From IMG/VR virus record IMGVR_UViG_3300025168_000348, positions 1 to 32,495 of that record: DNA of 32,495 bases. One strand, given 5' to 3'. Shown one piece after another: positions 1-9,653 of this stretch (position 1 is the stretch's first letter; every line of letters starts with the position of its first letter). The stretch is from a virus. The notes below the pieces were generated by a model that was not told where the DNA came from, made no database searches, and worked only from the letters and a program-made list of their open reading frames with translations. The translations under genes were made by a program, and so were the position numbers.

Positions 1-2820
1 GCGTTAGCAAGAAGTTCTTTAGATACCGGTGCCGGTCAGGCAGGATTAGCAGAGTCAGCCCTTGGCGCACGAACCATAGCCAATCAATCTATGGCCGACC
101 AATTAGCGGCATATGACGCTATACCCGGGCAAATTTCACCTGCTCAAACAGCCATGTCTCAGTCAGGGGCTATGGCACAGGATGTTGCAAAAGCTTCAAG
201 AGAGGGTGGAACTAATGTTACCGCCGGGCTAGCAGATCAATTATCTAGAGCAACAACTGGCGGACAAATGGCCGCGGCCACCGGCGCTTCACAAGCTTTA
301 ACTTCAGCAAGAGCGGCGGAAGGTCTTACAGACGATGCGGCTGACAACGCTAGAGCAAATGCCGCGCTTGCACAGAATCAAATCTCACAAGCTAACGCCT
401 TATTGCCTTCGGAAATGTTAACAGCTACGCAACGTGGACGTACCACGGCGCAAGATGCAAGATTTAGCGGTCGTGAAGCAAGCAGAACTGCCGCGCAACA
501 GGCACAACAAGCCGTTCAAGGGGCTGAAGCTACTGCCGCAAGAACATACGGTGATCTTGGTGATGTAACAAGTCGAGCTAGAACTCAAGCCGATGAAACA
601 AGCCAAGGAATTGCTCGAGCGCAACAACAGGCACAACAAGCCGCCGCCGGACTTGCTTCTGGGGTTACAGGAGCCGCGCAACAGGGTCAACAAACCGCGC
701 TTGAGACAATGGGCGGAGCTTTGCAAGCGGCTGATCGTTCTAGACAACAAGCGGCAGGTGCTCAACAAGGCTTAGATCGAGCTACGCAAGGTGGATTAGG
801 TGCTTATGAAGATGCCTTGTCCGGTGTTAGTGATGTTGCTAAAGCCGCTAAAAGTATACAATCTGATACTCAATTTGGCGCAACAAGTGCGGCAGATCAA
901 GCGGCAATGCAAACGCGAAGGGCTGTCCAAGGTGCTAGAGACACTACAGGTAAAGCGGCTACAGCGTTAGAACGCGCAGGTCAAATGGGTGTTGGAAGAG
1001 CAGAACAAGGCATTTCTCAATTAGCCGGTACAACAGGTGGGTTTGATCCTAGCTCTTCCGGCGCTTTTATGAATCAATTTGAAGATGCCGCAGTACAACA
1101 AGCTCTTAAAGATATTCAACGAGCCAGTGATATTCAACAACAGGGTAATCGTGCGCAAGCTGTTAGCGCCGGTGCTTTTGGTGGATCTCGTAGCGGAATC
1201 ATGGAAACAGAACAAGCTCGAAACACATTGGAGCAACAAGCGCGGACCGCGGCACAAATGCGGCAAACTGGTTTTGAAAGTGCTTCACAAAGAGCACAGC
1301 AAGCGTTTGAGCAACAACAAGCTAGAGCACAGCAAGCGGCGTCCTTAACAGGTTCTCTGGGTCAAGCCGGAGCAGGGTCTGCCACTCAAGCGGCGCAAGC
1401 GGCGGGTCAGTTAGGGCTTTCAGCAGAACAATTAGCCTCACAAGCGGCTCAACAGCAGGGTCAACTTGGCCTGTCGGCCACGGATCTTGGCGCTAGAACA
1501 GGTATGCAAGCGCAAAATCTTATACAATCCGGCGCTTTGCAGGGTGGTCAAATGGGTCTGTCTGCAAATCAACAAGCGGCGGCTAATGCGGCACAAGCCG
1601 GACAATTAGGCATGTCTGCCGAGCAAATGGCGCAACAAGGTATTTTACAAAGTGGTCAGCAACGACTTGCGGCAGATCAAGCGGCGCAACAAGCGGCGCA
1701 ACAAGGCGGTCAAGCTTTGATGTCTGCGGCTCAAATGGGTCAAGCGGGTGCTTTGCAGGGTGGTCAAGCCGGTCTAAGTGCCGAACAGCTTGCCGCATCG
1801 AACGTGGCTCAAGGCTCCCAAGCCGGAATGTCTGCCGCGCAGTTAGCCGGACAACTTTCTCAGCAACAAGGTCAACTAGGTCTTTCTGCCGAGCAGTTAG
1901 CGGCGCAAACAGGTTTAACTGCCGAGCAACAAGCGGCTAGAAATGCTCAGACAACTGCTCAATTAGGCACAAGCGCGGCGCAAGCCTTTGGTCAGCAGGG
2001 TCTTGCGGCAGAGCAACTAGCGCAACAGGGTGCCTTGCAAGCAGGTCAGTTAGGTGTGTCCGCGGGTCAAACCGCAGGTCAGTTAGGTCTGTCAGCACAA
2101 CAACAAGCCGCACAGAATGCACAAGCTTTAGCGCAACAAGGCATGTCTGTAGAGCAGTTAGCGGCACAGTCCGGTCTTAGTGCGTCACAGCTTACTGGTC
2201 AGATGGCACAACAAGCCGGACAGCTAGGACTACAAGGCGCTCAAACTCAGGCTGACATTGCAAATCGTGCAGGACAGCAAGGAATTGGCGCAGAACAACT
2301 AGCCGGTCAACTTTCTGGGCAATATGCGCAATTAGGTCAAGGGCTAGGTACGCAGGGTATGCAAGGTGCTCAAAGTGCCGCACAACTTGGACTGCAAGGT
2401 CGGGAAATGTACGGTAGAATGGGTGAAGGTATAGGTAATTTAGGTACGCAATACGGTCAACTTGGTTTGCAAACTGCTGATGCTCTAGGAAATGCAGGGC
2501 TTCGTCAGGCAAGCTTGGGTCAGATGAACCAACAGTTAATGCAGGGTGAGCAAGGATTCCTGTTTGATGTTGGTAAGACTCAACAAGCTCAAAATCAAGC
2601 AGTACTGGAAGCCAATCGTCAGTCTGATATGGCACAATTGTACGAACCTTACCAGAGAGTTGGTTTCCTTTCAGATATTTACAAAGGTGCTCCAACATCT
2701 CAACAATCAATTACGGGCTCGACAGCACCTAGTGTTTCTCCGGCACAATCCATGCTTGGGTTGGGAGTAGCCGGTCTGTCAGCCGCAACAGGAGCATCTA
2801 AAGCGGGGTTATTCGGATGA
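1..2820 (+). CDS. Large Gln/Ala-rich repetitive virion protein (5' end missing)
   Basis: The frame is open from the first base, so the true start probably lies upstream; the first ATG is at 91. What is visible (about 940 codons) is extremely rich in Gln, Ala and Gly. From about base 1350 to 2500 it is built of degenerate repeats of the type QLGLSAEQLAAQ, with successive copies about 11 and 17-19 residues apart, a spacing typical of long alpha-helical or coiled-coil rods. The last 100 residues are not repetitive (LYEPYQRVGFLSDIYKGAP, then a hydrophobic Gly/Ala tail) and look like a conserved C-terminal domain. The gene overlaps the next one by ATGA. Its place ahead of two other giant proteins and the lysis genes suggests a virion protein, perhaps injected or tail-internal. 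The function is inferred from context only. Confidence 0.8.
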   Translation, partial: ALARSSLDTGAGQAGLAESALGARTIANQSMADQLAAYDAIPGQISPAQTAMSQSGAMAQDVAKASREGGTNVTAGLADQLSRATTGGQMAAATGASQALTSARAAEGLTDDAADNARANAALAQNQISQANALLPSEMLTATQRGRTTAQDARFSGREASRTAAQQAQQAVQGAEATAARTYGDLGDVTSRARTQADETSQGIARAQQQAQQAAAGLASGVTGAAQQGQQTALETMGGALQAADRSRQQAAGAQQGLDRATQGGLGAYEDALSGVSDVAKAAKSIQSDTQFGATSAADQAAMQTRRAVQGARDTTGKAATALERAGQMGVGRAEQGISQLAGTTGGFDPSSSGAFMNQFEDAAVQQALKDIQRASDIQQQGNRAQAVSAGAFGGSRSGIMETEQARNTLEQQARTAAQMRQTGFESASQRAQQAFEQQQARAQQAASLTGSLGQAGAGSATQAAQAAGQLGLSAEQLASQAAQQQGQLGLSATDLGARTGMQAQNLIQSGALQGGQMGLSANQQAAANAAQAGQLGMSAEQMAQQGILQSGQQRLAADQAAQQAAQQGGQALMSAAQMGQAGALQGGQAGLSAEQLAASNVAQGSQAGMSAAQLAGQLSQQQGQLGLSAEQLAAQTGLTAEQQAARNAQTTAQLGTSAAQAFGQQGLAAEQLAQQGALQAGQLGVSAGQTAGQLGLSAQQQAAQNAQALAQQGMSVEQLAAQSGLSASQLTGQMAQQAGQLGLQGAQTQADIANRAGQQGIGAEQLAGQLSGQYAQLGQGLGTQGMQGAQSAAQLGLQGREMYGRMGEGIGNLGTQYGQLGLQTADALGNAGLRQASLGQMNQQLMQGEQGFLFDVGKTQQAQNQAVLEANRQSDMAQLYEPYQRVGFLSDIYKGAPTSQQSITGSTAPSVSPAQSMLGLGVAGLSAATGASKAGLFG

Positions 2821-5219
2821 TGAACAGAAGTTTGATGGGCAGACAAATGTTTGCTAAAGGCGGAGAAGCAAAATCATTCCCGGATTACAGCGGAGATGGA
2901 CAAATAACGCAAAAAGACATTTTGATGGGTCGTGGTGTGTTGCCTATGCAAGAAGGTGGTACGGTTCCCATGGACCCCATGATGGCTGACCCCATGATGG
3001 CTGATCCCATGATGGCTGATCCCATGATGGACCCTTCTTCAGGTTTTACTCCTGAAAACAATCCAGAAGCTGTGCAAAATGCAATGATGGCCGCCGCTGA
3101 AAACTTTGGCAACTTAGATGATGCTGATGATTATGAAAGCATGATCAATATGATCCGGGGCGATCAAGCTCCGATGGCAGAAAGAGTTAATGAGCTAGCT
3201 GAACTAGTTGGTTTAGAGGACGCCCAACAGACTCCGCAGTCCGTTGTTGCTCTTATACAACCTGTAATGTTAATGACTAATTTGGACGAAGGTATAGGAA
3301 GTATTGCACAAGGTGCGATGGATCAGGAAATGACCGGGGATATGGCCGGAGGTATCATGTCTACCGTCAATATGGATTCTGGACCTGAAATGAGCCTTGA
3401 CCCTAACATGGACCCTCAAATGGGAATGGGGGTTGGTAACGAACCGCCTGTAAATTTTAGGTTTGGCGGCCCGGTCGCCAGAATGCAAGACGGCGGCGAA
3501 TCAAGACTTTCCCAGTTGTTTGCAGAACAACAAGGTGTTTTAAATCAAAACTTTGCGCCTCGATCGGGTGTTGATGCTGATTTAGAACGTCAAAAAGAAC
3601 TTACCGAAGCGCAAATGTTGTTTGATGTTGCCGGTACGGCCTTGGCATTTGCAACACCCGGATCTCGTCAGATGAGTCCTGCACAAAGATTAGCTGAAGC
3701 GGCCACTGAAACCAAACTTTTTGACAAACTAGGTGCTCGAGCACAAGGTCAATTCGAAGCTGAAAAAGCCTCTAAAGAAGCTTTGCGGTCTGAAAAACGC
3801 GACCTCGATTTATTAGCGTTTAAAGGCGCTCAAGATCAGCTAGATCGTGAGCTTCAAATGACTCCTGCTAAATTGTTTGATTTTAAAGTTGTTGATGGAC
3901 AAATAGTTAAAACTAACAATAAAACAGGCGGTGTTAGTTTAGCATTTACCGGAAGAGACAAAATAGATTTTTTGACTATGGGCGACAACATCCTCGCCGC
4001 AAACCCTATTAGCGGCAACGTAGAAGTAGCTTTTACAGACACTTCTCCTAATTTAAAAGTTTTATCTAAAGGTCAACAAATTATAGATGCAGACACAGCC
4101 GAAGTAATTTACACAGCACCTGAAAACGCGCAATTGGAAAAAATGGGTAACTTCTTAGTTGACACTACTAATCGGACGCCTGACGGGAATGCCACTGTAA
4201 TTTTTGAAGCGCCTGATTATGAAGTAGATGAAATAAACGGTCAGTTAGTTCAATACAAAAAAGGCGATCCCGATTCGGCGGTTGCTATCTTTGGCGAAGA
4301 AGGTATTGATATTGATCCTGTTTACATGGTCCAAACAGATATGAACACCGGTGTAAAAACCACTTTTGATGCTACAACGCCAAATGGTGCGGCTATGTTG
4401 AAAAACGCTAACCAAGCTAATCAACAAGCCGGGTCGACTGTATTTACAATAGGTAAATTAAGTTCAGATAAAACACCTTCTGCACAAGCATTCAACCTAG
4501 GCAGTGAAATAGTGCTAAGTTTTGATGGTGGAAGAACTTACGTAAACTCTTTGGGCGTTACAACGGCCATGCCTACTACCGGCGCCGTTCCTGTAAGTGA
4601 CACCATCGCGTCGGAAGTAATGAAGAACCAACGCATATCGCAAAGAGCCGGTGAAGAATCAAATGCTTTTTACGATCGTTTTTATGAAGAGCAAGGTTAT
4701 GAAGCAGAAGATAGAAAGTTGTTTAGAGATACCGCTAAAGCGGCTATGAATGGAACAGGATTTGCGGCTAAACTACGAAGTGCCGTAGATAAAACTTTAG
4801 GTCAACTAGGGGTTGACTACGGAGAAGAGACTGAAGCTGACAAGCAATATTTACGTGCAATTCGACAAATGACAAAAACCGCTCTAATTGTAAATCCACG
4901 GTTCCCGGTTGCTGAATTATCAAAAGTTGAAGATTTGTATCCAGATGTAGACAGTTTTTTTGTAAGCCCTGATTCTCAGGTTAATCGGTTAAGAGAGTTG
5001 AAAAGAGTTGTTCTAGCGCAAAAGGAACATAACTTAACCAAGTTAGCAGGAGGCGCTTTAAGTGCCGATGACAACGCTAAAGTATTAGCAAATAACCAAG
5101 AGATAAGTCGATTGTTGATGTATATAGGGCCTTTGGGCGTTGGGTCTACGTCTTACGGTGGTAATAAAGAAGAAATGGAAGCTTCATTTAAGAAATTGCA
5201 AGAAAAAGTAAGAAATTAA
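2817..5219 (+). CDS. Large virion-associated protein with EF-hand-like loop
   Basis: An 800-residue protein whose ATG overlaps the stop of the preceding gene by four bases, which suggests translational coupling. The N-terminus is Met/Gly-rich. It holds a calcium-loop-like DYSGDGQITQKD at residues 23-34, with Asp/Ser/Asp at loop positions 1, 3 and 5, Gly at 6 and Asp at 12, as in EF-hand or dockerin loops. A Met-Met-Ala-Asp-Pro tandem repeat follows around residues 52-70. Short Gly-Gly motifs (MFAKGGEAK, RFGGPVARMQDGG) punctuate the first 230 residues. The rest is a mixed-composition domain with no catalytic motif I recognise. Position between two giant structural proteins suggests a late virion component. 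The exact role is unknown. Confidence 0.8.
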   Translation: MMNRSLMGRQMFAKGGEAKSFPDYSGDGQITQKDILMGRGVLPMQEGGTVPMDPMMADPMMADPMMADPMMDPSSGFTPENNPEAVQNAMMAAAENFGNLDDADDYESMINMIRGDQAPMAERVNELAELVGLEDAQQTPQSVVALIQPVMLMTNLDEGIGSIAQGAMDQEMTGDMAGGIMSTVNMDSGPEMSLDPNMDPQMGMGVGNEPPVNFRFGGPVARMQDGGESRLSQLFAEQQGVLNQNFAPRSGVDADLERQKELTEAQMLFDVAGTALAFATPGSRQMSPAQRLAEAATETKLFDKLGARAQGQFEAEKASKEALRSEKRDLDLLAFKGAQDQLDRELQMTPAKLFDFKVVDGQIVKTNNKTGGVSLAFTGRDKIDFLTMGDNILAANPISGNVEVAFTDTSPNLKVLSKGQQIIDADTAEVIYTAPENAQLEKMGNFLVDTTNRTPDGNATVIFEAPDYEVDEINGQLVQYKKGDPDSAVAIFGEEGIDIDPVYMVQTDMNTGVKTTFDATTPNGAAMLKNANQANQQAGSTVFTIGKLSSDKTPSAQAFNLGSEIVLSFDGGRTYVNSLGVTTAMPTTGAVPVSDTIASEVMKNQRISQRAGEESNAFYDRFYEEQGYEAEDRKLFRDTAKAAMNGTGFAAKLRSAVDKTLGQLGVDYGEETEADKQYLRAIRQMTKTALIVNPRFPVAELSKVEDLYPDVDSFFVSPDSQVNRLRELKRVVLAQKEHNLTKLAGGALSADDNAKVLANNQEISRLLMYIGPLGVGSTSYGGNKEEMEASFKKLQEKVRN
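2976..3035 (+). repeat. 15-nt tandem repeat encoding PMMAD
   Basis: Four consecutive 15-base units starting at 2976, 2991, 3006 and 3021 encode Pro-Met-Met-Ala-Asp, the last unit diverging to Pro-Met-Met-Asp-Pro. The first three differ only at the third base of the Asp codon. This looks like recent in-frame slippage in the N-terminal segment of the 800-residue virion protein. Confidence 0.8.
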
Positions 5220-5231
5220 AGGTTTTTTGTT

Positions 5232-8200
5232 ATGCAAGAAAACGAAATTCAAAATTTAAAAATTGATCCAGTTACTTTTTCTAAAGAAGAAATGGACGAA
5301 TATGTTCAAAGGTTTTCTGATTACGAAGGCGGTCCGGCACGAGCTATTGCAGAAACTTTGGCTTCTGAATTCGAAACTAAGAATCCTGCTTTAAATTACA
5401 ACTTATTAAAAAGCGGAAATTCCCCGTTATTTAAAGACCCTGATTACGCGGTTTTTGCAGACGGCTTAACTGATGAACAAATGCTTATGTTGTTTATTCA
5501 GGATGAGCAAGGAAATCCTATTAGAGAAAAAGGTTTTTTTGATGGGGGTGTTTCAAGAAGGGTTGTTCCGGCTACAACAGGTGCCGCGGGTTTTGCCGGC
5601 GGTTTTAAAGCAGGTGTTGCCGCACAATCTCCTATACCTCCCGCCGGTCCTGCGGCACTAGTCGCAAAAGCAGTCATTCCTGTTGCAACAGGTATTCTAG
5701 GATCTTTATTCGGATACACCGTAGGTGAGGAAGCACAAGAAGCTGTTATTGGACCAGAATCTCCTACATTACCTAGTGATCGTAGCGCCGTGGCCGCAGG
5801 TCAAACTTTTACGGACGTTGTGTCTGGGGTTTTAACTCCGGGAATGATGCCTAAAAATGTTGTATTAGGTGGAGGAGCTTATTTAAAAAATCTGAGCAAA
5901 ATGCGCGAAGAAATGCTAACTCCTGAAGGAGCGTTGCGCTCAACAGGTGATGTTGGTGAGGATATAAACAGAGCATTTTCTCCTGAAGCAAAAGCCGTGC
6001 TCAATAAAGATCCTCTAGGAGCTCGATTAAATCGCGGGATAGAAAATTTTGTAGGAAGACAATCCGCAGATATGTCAGAAAAAGGAATTTTAGGGTTTAC
6101 TAAAACTGAAGCTAAGTTTGGAGCAGGAGCCGCGGGAGGTGCTTATTTAGCAGAAGAAATTGCTCCGGGGTCAGGCGGTGCACGTTTTGCGGGTGAAATG
6201 GCCGGAGGATTAGGCAGTAATTTGGTAGTTTCCCCACTAATGCTTCTAGTAAACAATAGACAAAATATTATTGATGCTAGTAAATCAAAAGTTCGTGGTT
6301 TAACAAAATCAGGTCGACAGCAAAATGCGGTTAATCGGATTGCTGAAATATTAGAGGCTTCTGAAACAGAAGATCTTGCTGACATTATTCGCAGATTAGA
6401 AACTGCAAATTTAGGTGATTCCCTAGTAGATGAGGCGGGTCAAGTCATACCACAAACTGCCGCAATGAAAAGTGGTAGTCCTATTCTAATGGCAATAGAA
6501 GCTTCATTAGATCAGTTAGGATCAGATCTAGGTCAACAACGCTCTACCTCTTCCAAAGCAAGCATTCAGGCTATTAGGACTTTAGTAGTAGGTATGGCAA
6601 GGTCTGGAGATCAACAACAATTACAGGTTGCGGCTGATCTTGCACAAGATATTTTTACTTCTGCACAAACTAAACGATTGACAGAAGCTACAGATCGTGT
6701 ACTTTCCGCTTTCGAGTCAGTAGAAGGACGTAATCCACAAAACAATATGCAATTATCTGAAAAATTGTATGATGTTGTTCGACAACAAATAAAATTTGCC
6801 AGAGCTAGAGAAAACGAACTCTGGAAAAATGTTAAAAATGTAACAATTCCTATTGACGACATAAGTGATGGATATAAACCTCCTTTTATAACCGCTTGGG
6901 ATGATCTTTTACCGGATACGCCTGAAGCTAGAGATGAGGTTATAGGTCCTCTTCGTGCGTTAAATAAATTTGTAAATCGCAAAAGCGCAGAGTTTGGGTT
7001 AGATGCTGATGGGGTTCCTACAGCCGGTGCAACTTTATCTACCCGCGAGCTAACAGACATGCGTTCTATTGCTTTGAACGAAGCTAGAAAATTACGTGCT
7101 TCAGGTGACAACAACGCGGCACGAATTGCAGAAGAATTTTCTGAAAGTCTTTTGGACACATTAGACAACGTGCAAGGATTAACAAAAACAGGAGTTTTTG
7201 TCGATAATCAAACTGATTACGAAATGGCCCGAGCTTATTCTAGGTCTTTGAACGATACTTTTACACGTGCTTTTGCCGGAGAAGTTTTAGATAAATCTAA
7301 AAAAGGTGGAACTCGAACGCCGCCAGAATTACTCGCTCACAGATTGTTTCAAGGTGGCGCTGATCCTACTTATGTGCGAAGTGCGCAAATTTCAGAAATC
7401 GGCAACTTTGCAATAGAGCAAGGACTGCCCGATGCGGATCTCACTGTCAACACTTTGGCCGGCGTAACTGAAGCTTTATTAAGAAATGCAAGGTCTGCTA
7501 CTTTTGATCAAAATACTGGTGCAATCAATCGTAAAGCTTTAGAAAAGTGGATGAATGCTAACGAGTCTGTGCTAGAACAATTTCCAAATTTAAAACGAGA
7601 TTTAAATAATTCTTTATTAGCCGATCAAATGTTATCTGAAGCGTATATTACAAATAAAGCGCAAGATGCAGGTCTAAAAGGTCAAGTCACTTTCAAAAAC
7701 TTGTTGAGCAGTAGCAGAGATGGTGGTACAGAGAGCCCTACAACAGCGGTTGCAATGGCGCTATCAAATGCTCAAAAAACGCCTATAAAACAACTTAATA
7801 ATTTACTTGAAGTAGCAAATAGTCCGGCAGATGAGGCGTTAAGACAAGAAGCTCTAATAGGACTAAAGTCATCTATTTTGGAATGGGCTTTCACAAAAGG
7901 CGGTGCAACTTCTAAGGGTTTTAGCCCACAAGTTTTATTTAAAACTATGTTTGAAGAAATGCCGAAAGCTGAAGGACGTATTAGTTTAGCTGATTGGATG
8001 ACATCCAATAATGTCATTGGTAAAGACGACTTAAAAAATCTTAAAACTTACGTTGCTGAAATGGTGCGTTACGAAGGCGCACAAGCTGACGGCACTTTAG
8101 ATGAGTTAGTTGAAAGAGCCGGTCCTGTCCTTGATATGTATTTAGCGATATCCGGTTCTGTTTTAGGTACTGGAGTACAACGAGCCATGGGTATGGAAGG

Positions 8201-8723
8201 TGGTCCCGGATCTTTAATTGCGGCAGGTGCAGGTGCAAAAGCAATGCGTAAAGTTTTTGACGATTTACCGGCAAGTGCAAAAATAGATGTTATGACAGAA
8301 GTAATGGAAAACCCAAAATTGTTGGCCATGATGTTGCGAAAGTCTTCTACAGACACAGAAAAAACAAAACAAGCTTTAAACATACGATCTGCATTTATAG
8401 ATGCAGGGATATTATATCCACTTCGTAGAACAATTCCGTTGACTACGAGTGACGAAGAGATAGTTATAGAAGAAGAAACTCAAGCGCCTGTGCAAGTACA
8501 ACCACAAAGAAGTCCGCCGCCTGTACAAGTACAATCACAGCCGCCACCGGCTCCACAACTTCAAGTACCGATGCCACCTCCCACCCCGGCACCGGCACCT
8601 GTCGCGCAATCCACGGCTCCGAATCCGGGGCCCGTGGATCGCTCTATGTATGCGGCAATGTTTCCCAACGATGTTGCTTCAAGTTTGATTCGTCAACAGG
8701 GAATTGGAAGCTTGATGGGATAA
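5232..8723 (+). CDS. Giant internal virion / ejection-like protein
   Basis: A 1163-residue protein starting 12 bases after the previous stop. Residues about 110-165 form a Gly/Ala-rich hydrophobic stretch with short membrane-like segments, and a similar Gly/Ala stretch recurs near residues 295-340. The centre is mostly charged and helical. Residues about 1080-1140 form a Pro/Gln/Val-rich linker with PPP and PVQVQ repeats, followed by a conserved-looking C-terminal tail (RSMYAAMFPNDVASSLIRQQ). Large size, membrane-like patches and position at the end of the structural block resemble ejected internal virion proteins of podoviruses, but I see no lytic transglycosylase signature. The role is inferred from context. 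Confidence 0.75.
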   Translation: MQENEIQNLKIDPVTFSKEEMDEYVQRFSDYEGGPARAIAETLASEFETKNPALNYNLLKSGNSPLFKDPDYAVFADGLTDEQMLMLFIQDEQGNPIREKGFFDGGVSRRVVPATTGAAGFAGGFKAGVAAQSPIPPAGPAALVAKAVIPVATGILGSLFGYTVGEEAQEAVIGPESPTLPSDRSAVAAGQTFTDVVSGVLTPGMMPKNVVLGGGAYLKNLSKMREEMLTPEGALRSTGDVGEDINRAFSPEAKAVLNKDPLGARLNRGIENFVGRQSADMSEKGILGFTKTEAKFGAGAAGGAYLAEEIAPGSGGARFAGEMAGGLGSNLVVSPLMLLVNNRQNIIDASKSKVRGLTKSGRQQNAVNRIAEILEASETEDLADIIRRLETANLGDSLVDEAGQVIPQTAAMKSGSPILMAIEASLDQLGSDLGQQRSTSSKASIQAIRTLVVGMARSGDQQQLQVAADLAQDIFTSAQTKRLTEATDRVLSAFESVEGRNPQNNMQLSEKLYDVVRQQIKFARARENELWKNVKNVTIPIDDISDGYKPPFITAWDDLLPDTPEARDEVIGPLRALNKFVNRKSAEFGLDADGVPTAGATLSTRELTDMRSIALNEARKLRASGDNNAARIAEEFSESLLDTLDNVQGLTKTGVFVDNQTDYEMARAYSRSLNDTFTRAFAGEVLDKSKKGGTRTPPELLAHRLFQGGADPTYVRSAQISEIGNFAIEQGLPDADLTVNTLAGVTEALLRNARSATFDQNTGAINRKALEKWMNANESVLEQFPNLKRDLNNSLLADQMLSEAYITNKAQDAGLKGQVTFKNLLSSSRDGGTESPTTAVAMALSNAQKTPIKQLNNLLEVANSPADEALRQEALIGLKSSILEWAFTKGGATSKGFSPQVLFKTMFEEMPKAEGRISLADWMTSNNVIGKDDLKNLKTYVAEMVRYEGAQADGTLDELVERAGPVLDMYLAISGSVLGTGVQRAMGMEGGPGSLIAAGAGAKAMRKVFDDLPASAKIDVMTEVMENPKLLAMMLRKSSTDTEKTKQALNIRSAFIDAGILYPLRRTIPLTTSDEEIVIEEETQAPVQVQPQRSPPPVQVQSQPPPAPQLQVPMPPPTPAPAPVAQSTAPNPGPVDRSMYAAMFPNDVASSLIRQQGIGSLMG

Positions 8724-8755
8724 TGTTTTACAATATATTTAACGAGATACGATAC

Positions 8756-8938
8756 ATGGCTACAGTAAAAGAGGCGCTAATTCGCTTGGAAACACACGAA
8801 AAAGAATGTTTGGTGCGATACACCAACATCGAAAAAAGATTAGATCACGGGAAAGCTAAAATGGATAGGCTTGAGCTAATGTTGTGGGGCGTGTATCCTT
8901 TTATTTTAGGTGCTATTTTTATATCAAAAATGTTTTAG
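8756..8938 (+). CDS. Small membrane protein, holin/XhlA-like
   Basis: A 60-residue protein with an N-terminal charged helix (VKEALIRLETHEKECLVRY), a heptad-like middle and one C-terminal hydrophobic segment (LMLWGVYPFILGAIFISKMF). This layout, a soluble coiled coil followed by one C-terminal transmembrane helix, matches hemolysin XhlA-like accessory lysis proteins. I chose the ATG at 8756 because the family-like sequence begins there. An in-frame ATG at 8723, overlapping the previous stop as TAATG, would add 11 residues and is possible. It probably acts in the inner membrane with the next gene during lysis; this is inference from topology and position. Confidence 0.7.
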   Translation: MATVKEALIRLETHEKECLVRYTNIEKRLDHGKAKMDRLELMLWGVYPFILGAIFISKMF

Positions 8939-8947
8939 GAGAGATTT

Positions 8948-9250
8948 ATGTCAGACGGTACTATTAGTATACCTACATGGGCAATGCCCTTTGTGATAAG
9001 TGGTTTAGGTGTAGCTATTGCTTACGGATCTTCTATGGCTCAAGCGGATGCCACTAAAGAAGAAGTCAAGCGTATAGAGGTCATTGTAAAAGAAACAGCA
9101 AAGCAAGCAACTGAAAACGGGCAAGCTGTTGCTGTGACGGAAACCAAGGTAGATGCCATTGTGGAAAGCTTGGCAAGACAAGAAAAAATACAAGAAAAAA
9201 CTAACGAACAAATTCAAGCGTTGGTTGCGGCATTATTGGCTAAAGGATGA
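8948..9250 (+). CDS. Small membrane-anchored coiled-coil protein, possible holin
   Basis: A 100-residue protein preceded by an AGGAGAG ribosome-binding site. Residues about 8-28 (IPTWAMPFVISGLGVAIAYG) form one transmembrane segment near the N-terminus. The remaining 70 residues are polar and helical, with repeated Lys/Glu/Thr, and likely form a coiled coil. It sits between the XhlA-like gene and two small exported-looking genes, and it overlaps the next gene by ATGA. Topology and neighbours suggest a holin or spanin-like lysis protein, but no family motif proves this. Confidence 0.65.
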   Translation: MSDGTISIPTWAMPFVISGLGVAIAYGSSMAQADATKEEVKRIEVIVKETAKQATENGQAVAVTETKVDAIVESLARQEKIQEKTNEQIQALVAALLAKG

Positions 9251-9444
9251 AACAAATAGCATTCGCCCTTGTGTTTTTTATGCAAGATGGGAGTGTTGAC
9301 GAATCCTTAACTAGGTTGTATGCAAAAAAACATAACTGCCTATACATTTGCCAAGAGCTATCCAAGTCATCTATAAACTACACACCGATTAAGTGCACTT
9401 GCGAGGTGCGCTTTGTTGATGCTAAAACAGTTCTAATTCGATGA
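9247..9444 (+). CDS. Small Cys-containing protein, paralogue of the next gene
   Basis: A 65-residue protein overlapping its neighbours by four bases on both sides. It begins with a short hydrophobic segment (MKQIAFALVFFM) and then contains a Cys-x-Tyr-x-Cys pattern (NCLYICQEL) and a Cys-Thr-Cys pair. The downstream gene has the same layout: hydrophobic start, Cys-x-Tyr, Ser-rich helix, late Cys. The two look like diverged duplicates of a family of tiny phage proteins. Function unknown. The position beside membrane lysis genes suggests a late, perhaps envelope-directed product. Confidence 0.6.
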   Translation: MKQIAFALVFFMQDGSVDESLTRLYAKKHNCLYICQELSKSSINYTPIKCTCEVRFVDAKTVLIR

Positions 9445-9653
9445 GAATTTTAGTTTTTGCATTAATGGTAGAAACATTGAACGCAGGGGTGGTGGTCGAG
9501 ACAGAAGAGTTTGGACTTTTTCGGGATATACATCGATGTACGTATTTTAGCCGAGCTATATCGATGCAATCAAACGGCCAATGGGAAATCCCTATACGAA
9601 GTTTTTGCAAGCCTATGTGGCTAGACAAAGATACAGACAAAGAGCTCTTTTAA
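9441..9653 (+). CDS. Small Cys-containing protein, paralogue of the previous gene
   Basis: A 70-residue protein starting inside the previous stop (ATGA). It has a short hydrophobic N-terminus (MRILVFALMVETLNAG), then RCTYFSRAIS and a later single Cys followed by PMWLDKDT. The order of features parallels the preceding gene, supporting an old tandem duplication. The hydrophobic start is short for a signal peptide, so export is only possible. Function unknown. Confidence 0.6.
   Translation: MRILVFALMVETLNAGVVVETEEFGLFRDIHRCTYFSRAISMQSNGQWEIPIRSFCKPMWLDKDTDKELF

Noticed and set aside
2192-2710. 172-codon minus-strand ORF inside the Gln/Ala-rich gene
   Set aside because: Shadow of the repetitive coding strand: Leu/Val/His-rich translation of antisense Gln codons, no ribosome-binding site.
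6611-7168. 185-codon minus-strand ORF inside the 1163-residue virion protein gene
   Set aside because: Ser-rich antisense shadow of a clear coding region, no start signals and no motif.
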